This document shows, in pieces, positions 16,339 through 18,132 of a stretch of 18,132 nt of DNA. Within the stretch, counting starts at the first letter, position 1. Every line of letters starts with the position of its first letter. The translations under genes and the position numbers were made by a program. The notes beneath the pieces are model-generated. The model was not told the origin of the DNA, made no database searches, and saw only the letters and a program-made list of their open reading frames with translations. Source of the stretch: an uncultured bacterium (lineage in GTDB: Bacteria; Bacillota_I; Bacilli_A; RF39; UBA660); the NCBI GenBank assembly GCA_905215145.1, contig CAJMOW010000013.1, forward strand, positions 1 through 18,132, read 5' to 3'.

Positions 16339-16339
16339 T

Positions 16340-17044
16340 TTAGATATTTAAGTATAAGGGTTCATAATGAATATTATAATCTTCTCCCACTAAGCTTACA
16401 TTGGCTAAATGAATACCTGTAATTTCCTGTAATTCATGATTACCACTGTGAATGTGTCCACAAAAGCAATAATCTGGTTGCTTACGCATTATTTCGTCTG
16501 CTAGCCAAGGATTGCCTGCATCTTTACCTGCCCATGCTCCAGTATGTATCTCTCCTAAACCTAACATCTTAGGGGCATCGTGAGAAAGTAGAATATTGCA
16601 ATCTATGGGAATATCGGAATATCTATCCTGTAGTGTCTCCGATTCTCGCATAAATGCCCAATTACCGAATATCTTACAGTACGGAGTTCCAAAGATTCTA
16701 AGTTTAACAAAGACTCCAGGCTTTACTTCGTAATCATAATCCCACATTTTATGATGGAGATATACTAGCTTACCATCCGTAGGTTTATTAAATGTTTCAT
16801 ATATTTCAGGTTCCATACCTCCATTTCTTTCAAACCAGAAGTCATGATTACCTGCTATAAATATAACATGTTTACACGGAAGATTGTTAGCCCACGGAAT
16901 AAACTCAGTCTTTAACCATTCTAGAGAAGCAGGCATATTTAACTGAACAGACAGTGGCATTATATCTCCACATATGAAGAATAACTCACAGGGCTCTATT
17001 TCTGGAAGTATTCCATGTAAATCAGATGTTGCTCCTATTCGCAT
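16340..17044 (-). CDS. Calcineurin-like metallophosphoesterase
   Basis: The start at 17044 gives 234 residues and puts the catalytic motifs in their usual order: DLHG (8-11), CGD (25-27), GNHD (65-68), SHDAP (H155) and GHIHSG (196-201). These residues bind the two metals. The substrate could be a phosphodiester, a cyclic nucleotide or a nucleotide sugar; the motifs do not say which. The opening MRIGATSDLHG is the typical beginning of such proteins, so I prefer this ATG over the one at 17059, which adds five residues and a 25-base overlap with the upstream gene. Confidence 0.9.
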   Translation of the reverse strand: MRIGATSDLHGILPEIEPCELFFICGDIMPLSVQLNMPASLEWLKTEFIPWANNLPCKHVIFIAGNHDFWFERNGGMEPEIYETFNKPTDGKLVYLHHKMWDYDYEVKPGVFVKLRIFGTPYCKIFGNWAFMRESETLQDRYSDIPIDCNILLSHDAPKMLGLGEIHTGAWAGKDAGNPWLADEIMRKQPDYCFCGHIHSGNHELQEITGIHLANVSLVGEDYNIHYEPLYLNI

Positions 17045-17277
17045 TTCTCGGCTGTACATTTAATTCGTATTTCAACCATCTCTCCATCGTCAATGTTAGG
17101 AAGTGATTCCATAAAGTCTATACCGTAGACATCCTCAATCTCCGTTTCTGGTATCCACTCATAATCCTCTGGTTCCTCATCAGAGTTATTCCATATATCT
17201 TCATACTTAACTGGAGCTACTGACCCTTTATAAAGCCATTTATCTCCGATGTCGTCTATACAATACCAAAACCTCAT
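17035..17277 (-). CDS. Small acidic protein, first of three related tandem copies
   Basis: The 80-residue protein starts MRFWYCIDDIGDKWLYKG, has an acidic middle (NNSDEEPEDYEW) and ends with LPNIDDGEMVEIRIKC. The opening WYC-x-D, the W in the middle and the GE-x-(M/V)EI ending recur in the next gene upstream. I know no family. It overlaps the metallophosphoesterase start by 10 bases. It is two bases away from its relative, which suggests local duplication. Confidence 0.75.
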   Translation of the reverse strand: MRFWYCIDDIGDKWLYKGSVAPVKYEDIWNNSDEEPEDYEWIPETEIEDVYGIDFMESLPNIDDGEMVEIRIKCTAEKCE

Positions 17278-17279
17278 AG

Positions 17280-17528
17280 TTACTTCATTTTAAGTTCACA
17301 TACAAGTTCTATCTCCATACATTCCCCTTTATTCAGTTCAGGGAAAGCAACTGTTCCGAACAACTTATTAAGGCTGTCATTAAAGTCTTCTTCCGACCAA
17401 AATATACCATCGTCGTCTGATTCCTCCCACTTTCCATCATTCATAGTTGGAGGATTGTATCCAACATATAAATATACATAATCAGCAAGACTTCCTTTTA
17501 AGTCTCTACAATACCATGCTCGTTTCAT
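17280..17528 (-). CDS. Small acidic protein, second of three related tandem copies
   Basis: The 82-residue protein has MKRAWYCRDLKGS, YVYLYVGYNPPTM, GKWEESDDDG, FWSEEDFNDSLNKLFG and FPELNKGECMEIELVC. Aligned with its downstream neighbour it shares WYC-x-D, LY-x-G, a central W, and GE-x-MEI. This suggests a common fold of beta strands with one helix. No catalytic or binding motif is recognised. The gene overlaps its upstream neighbour by 4 bases (ATGA). Confidence 0.75.
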   Translation of the reverse strand: MKRAWYCRDLKGSLADYVYLYVGYNPPTMNDGKWEESDDDGIFWSEEDFNDSLNKLFGTVAFPELNKGECMEIELVCELKMK

Positions 17529-17782
17529 TCTTTATACCAAGTCGTATTTAACTGTTCATCAATCTCAAATTGTAGTGGGCCCTTATCAGGCGTAGTGGTT
17601 GGAATAAAACAATCTCTAAACACATCGTCTGTAGCCGAGGTCCAAAGAAATTTGTTATCATTTCCACGCCAGCTGCCACCCACTGTTGCTGTAGGCTCAT
17701 CGCCATCTGTAACATATAAGTCTCCTTCCTGTGCAGCTACTACCCACCATTTACCTACTGGACTAGTTATGGGGATTCTCAT
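17525..17782 (-). CDS. Small protein, probable diverged third copy
   Basis: This 85-residue protein starts at the ATG at 17782; a TTG at 17788 would add two residues. It has KWWVVAAQEGDLYVTDGDEPT, a central GGSWRGNDNKFLW, DVFRDCFIPTTTP and GPLQFEIDE. The order WW, LY-x-G, W, F-P and an E-I ending follows the two genes downstream, but identity is low, so the relation is suggestive only. It overlaps the next upstream gene by 20 bases. No function is recognised. Confidence 0.68.
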   Translation of the reverse strand: MRIPITSPVGKWWVVAAQEGDLYVTDGDEPTATVGGSWRGNDNKFLWTSATDDVFRDCFIPTTTPDKGPLQFEIDEQLNTTWYKE

Positions 17783-18044
17783 GTCCAAATTCAGATATAT
17801 CTTTTAAATAGTCAAACATTTCATCTTCATCTTTAGTAAGCTCTAAAAGTGGAATTATTGATGTGGATATACCAGGTCTATATACATAATACCACTTGTT
17901 ATCAACACCAACCCAAGTAGCTAAGTCCGATGTACACATATAAGGCTTACCTTGAGCTTCTAGTTCTCTTCTAATGCCTGGATTTGGACACGAAGGACCA
18001 AGTTCTATCTCTATACTGTGTCCGTGAATTACTTTAGCTGGCAT
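17763..18044 (-). CDS. Small hypothetical protein
   Basis: The 93-residue protein opens MPAKVIHGHSIEIELGPSC, then PGIRRELEAQGKP, a Trp-rich stretch (DLATWVGVDNKWYYVYRPG) and an acidic helix (LTKDEDEMFDYLKDI), ending GHENPHN. There is no signal peptide or membrane helix. I do not recognise a family. Its start ATG is 5 bases from the stop of the truncated gene upstream, and its end overlaps the next gene. Confidence 0.7.
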   Translation of the reverse strand: MPAKVIHGHSIEIELGPSCPNPGIRRELEAQGKPYMCTSDLATWVGVDNKWYYVYRPGISTSIIPLLELTKDEDEMFDYLKDISEFGHENPHN

Positions 18045-18049
18045 AGGTT

Positions 18050-18130
18050 TTAGTCATTACTAAGAGTTATTGACTCTTCTAAGCGAGACCATCTAGATAA
18101 TTCCTTATAAGTCTTTAAAGTTCCAGGTGG
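18050..18130 (-). CDS. C-terminal end of a gene cut by the right window edge
   Basis: On the minus strand one frame stays open from the right edge for 26 codons (ending RWSRLEESITLSND) to a TAA at 18050-18052, while the other two frames hit stops early. It lies 5 bases upstream of the next start, matching the tight spacing of this block. Only the tail is visible, so nothing can be said about function. Confidence 0.55.
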   Translation of the reverse strand, partial: PPGTLKTYKELSRWSRLEESITLSND

Positions 18131-18132
18131 CG

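Noticed and set aside
8645..18044. Stop-codon reassignment (TAG as an amino acid), known in some crAss-like phages
   Set aside because: Many genes here end in TAG at sensible places with tight coupling to the next gene, and the large plus-strand genes have no in-frame TAG.
1..18132. tRNA genes, CRISPR arrays, insertion sequences or attachment sites
   Set aside because: Reading both strands I saw no cloverleaf-like segment, regular repeat-spacer pattern, transposase or terminal inverted repeats.

Overview
The window is gene-dense, AT-rich DNA with no rRNA, tRNA, CRISPR array or insertion sequence that I can see. It reads as part of a tailed-phage genome. Three very long, tightly packed plus-strand genes meet head-on with a run of about 21 small, overlapping minus-strand genes typical of phage accessory metabolism (dNMP kinase, HAD phosphatase, Nudix, metallophosphoesterase, many proteins under 100 aa). 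The giant ORFs, the low GC and the weak or absent Shine-Dalgarno sites before most minus-strand genes suggest a Bacteroidota phage, possibly crAss-like. That placement is inference, because no terminase, capsid, portal or polymerase gene lies here. TAG is used as an ordinary stop in many genes, so nothing here suggests stop-codon recoding.

Left block (1-8588, plus strand): a gene cut by the left edge (at least 526 aa), an 809-aa protein with an HEFAH zincin motif, and a 1524-aa protein with an N-terminal RecB-like PD-(D/E)XK nuclease domain whose second acidic position is Val. The genes nearly touch (TAA-T-ATG, then TAATG). They look like large virion-associated or ejected proteins. A 45-nt hairpin at 8596-8640 separates the two convergent blocks.

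Right block (8645-18132, minus strand, transcribed right to left): first a right-edge fragment and a set of small proteins, three of which look like diverged tandem copies. A metallophosphoesterase and a small membrane protein follow, then an NAD cassette. The cassette holds nicotinamidase (PncA), a membrane protein, nicotinate phosphoribosyltransferase (PncB), two small DUF4177-like proteins (one only 49 aa), NH3-dependent NAD synthetase (NadE) and nicotinate-nucleotide adenylyltransferase (NadD). Downstream lie a Rossmann-like protein, a Nudix hydrolase, a SLOG-like protein, a HAD-phosphatase/YqeY fusion, two small unknowns and a dNMP kinase that ends at the shared terminator.

Together PncA, PncB, NadD and NadE would form a complete four-step Preiss-Handler route from nicotinamide to NAD+, on one strand within about 4 kb. 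Nicotinamide is what immune NADases (TIR, SIR2 and similar) release from NAD+. The Nudix protein could act on the other product, ADP-ribose, and SLOG domains are known to bind NAD-derived nucleotides. The most exciting reading is therefore a phage NAD+ rebuilding module that counters NAD-depleting defence by the deamidated route. Ordinary metabolic boosting during infection is the alternative. There is no gene-free stretch longer than about 60 bases.
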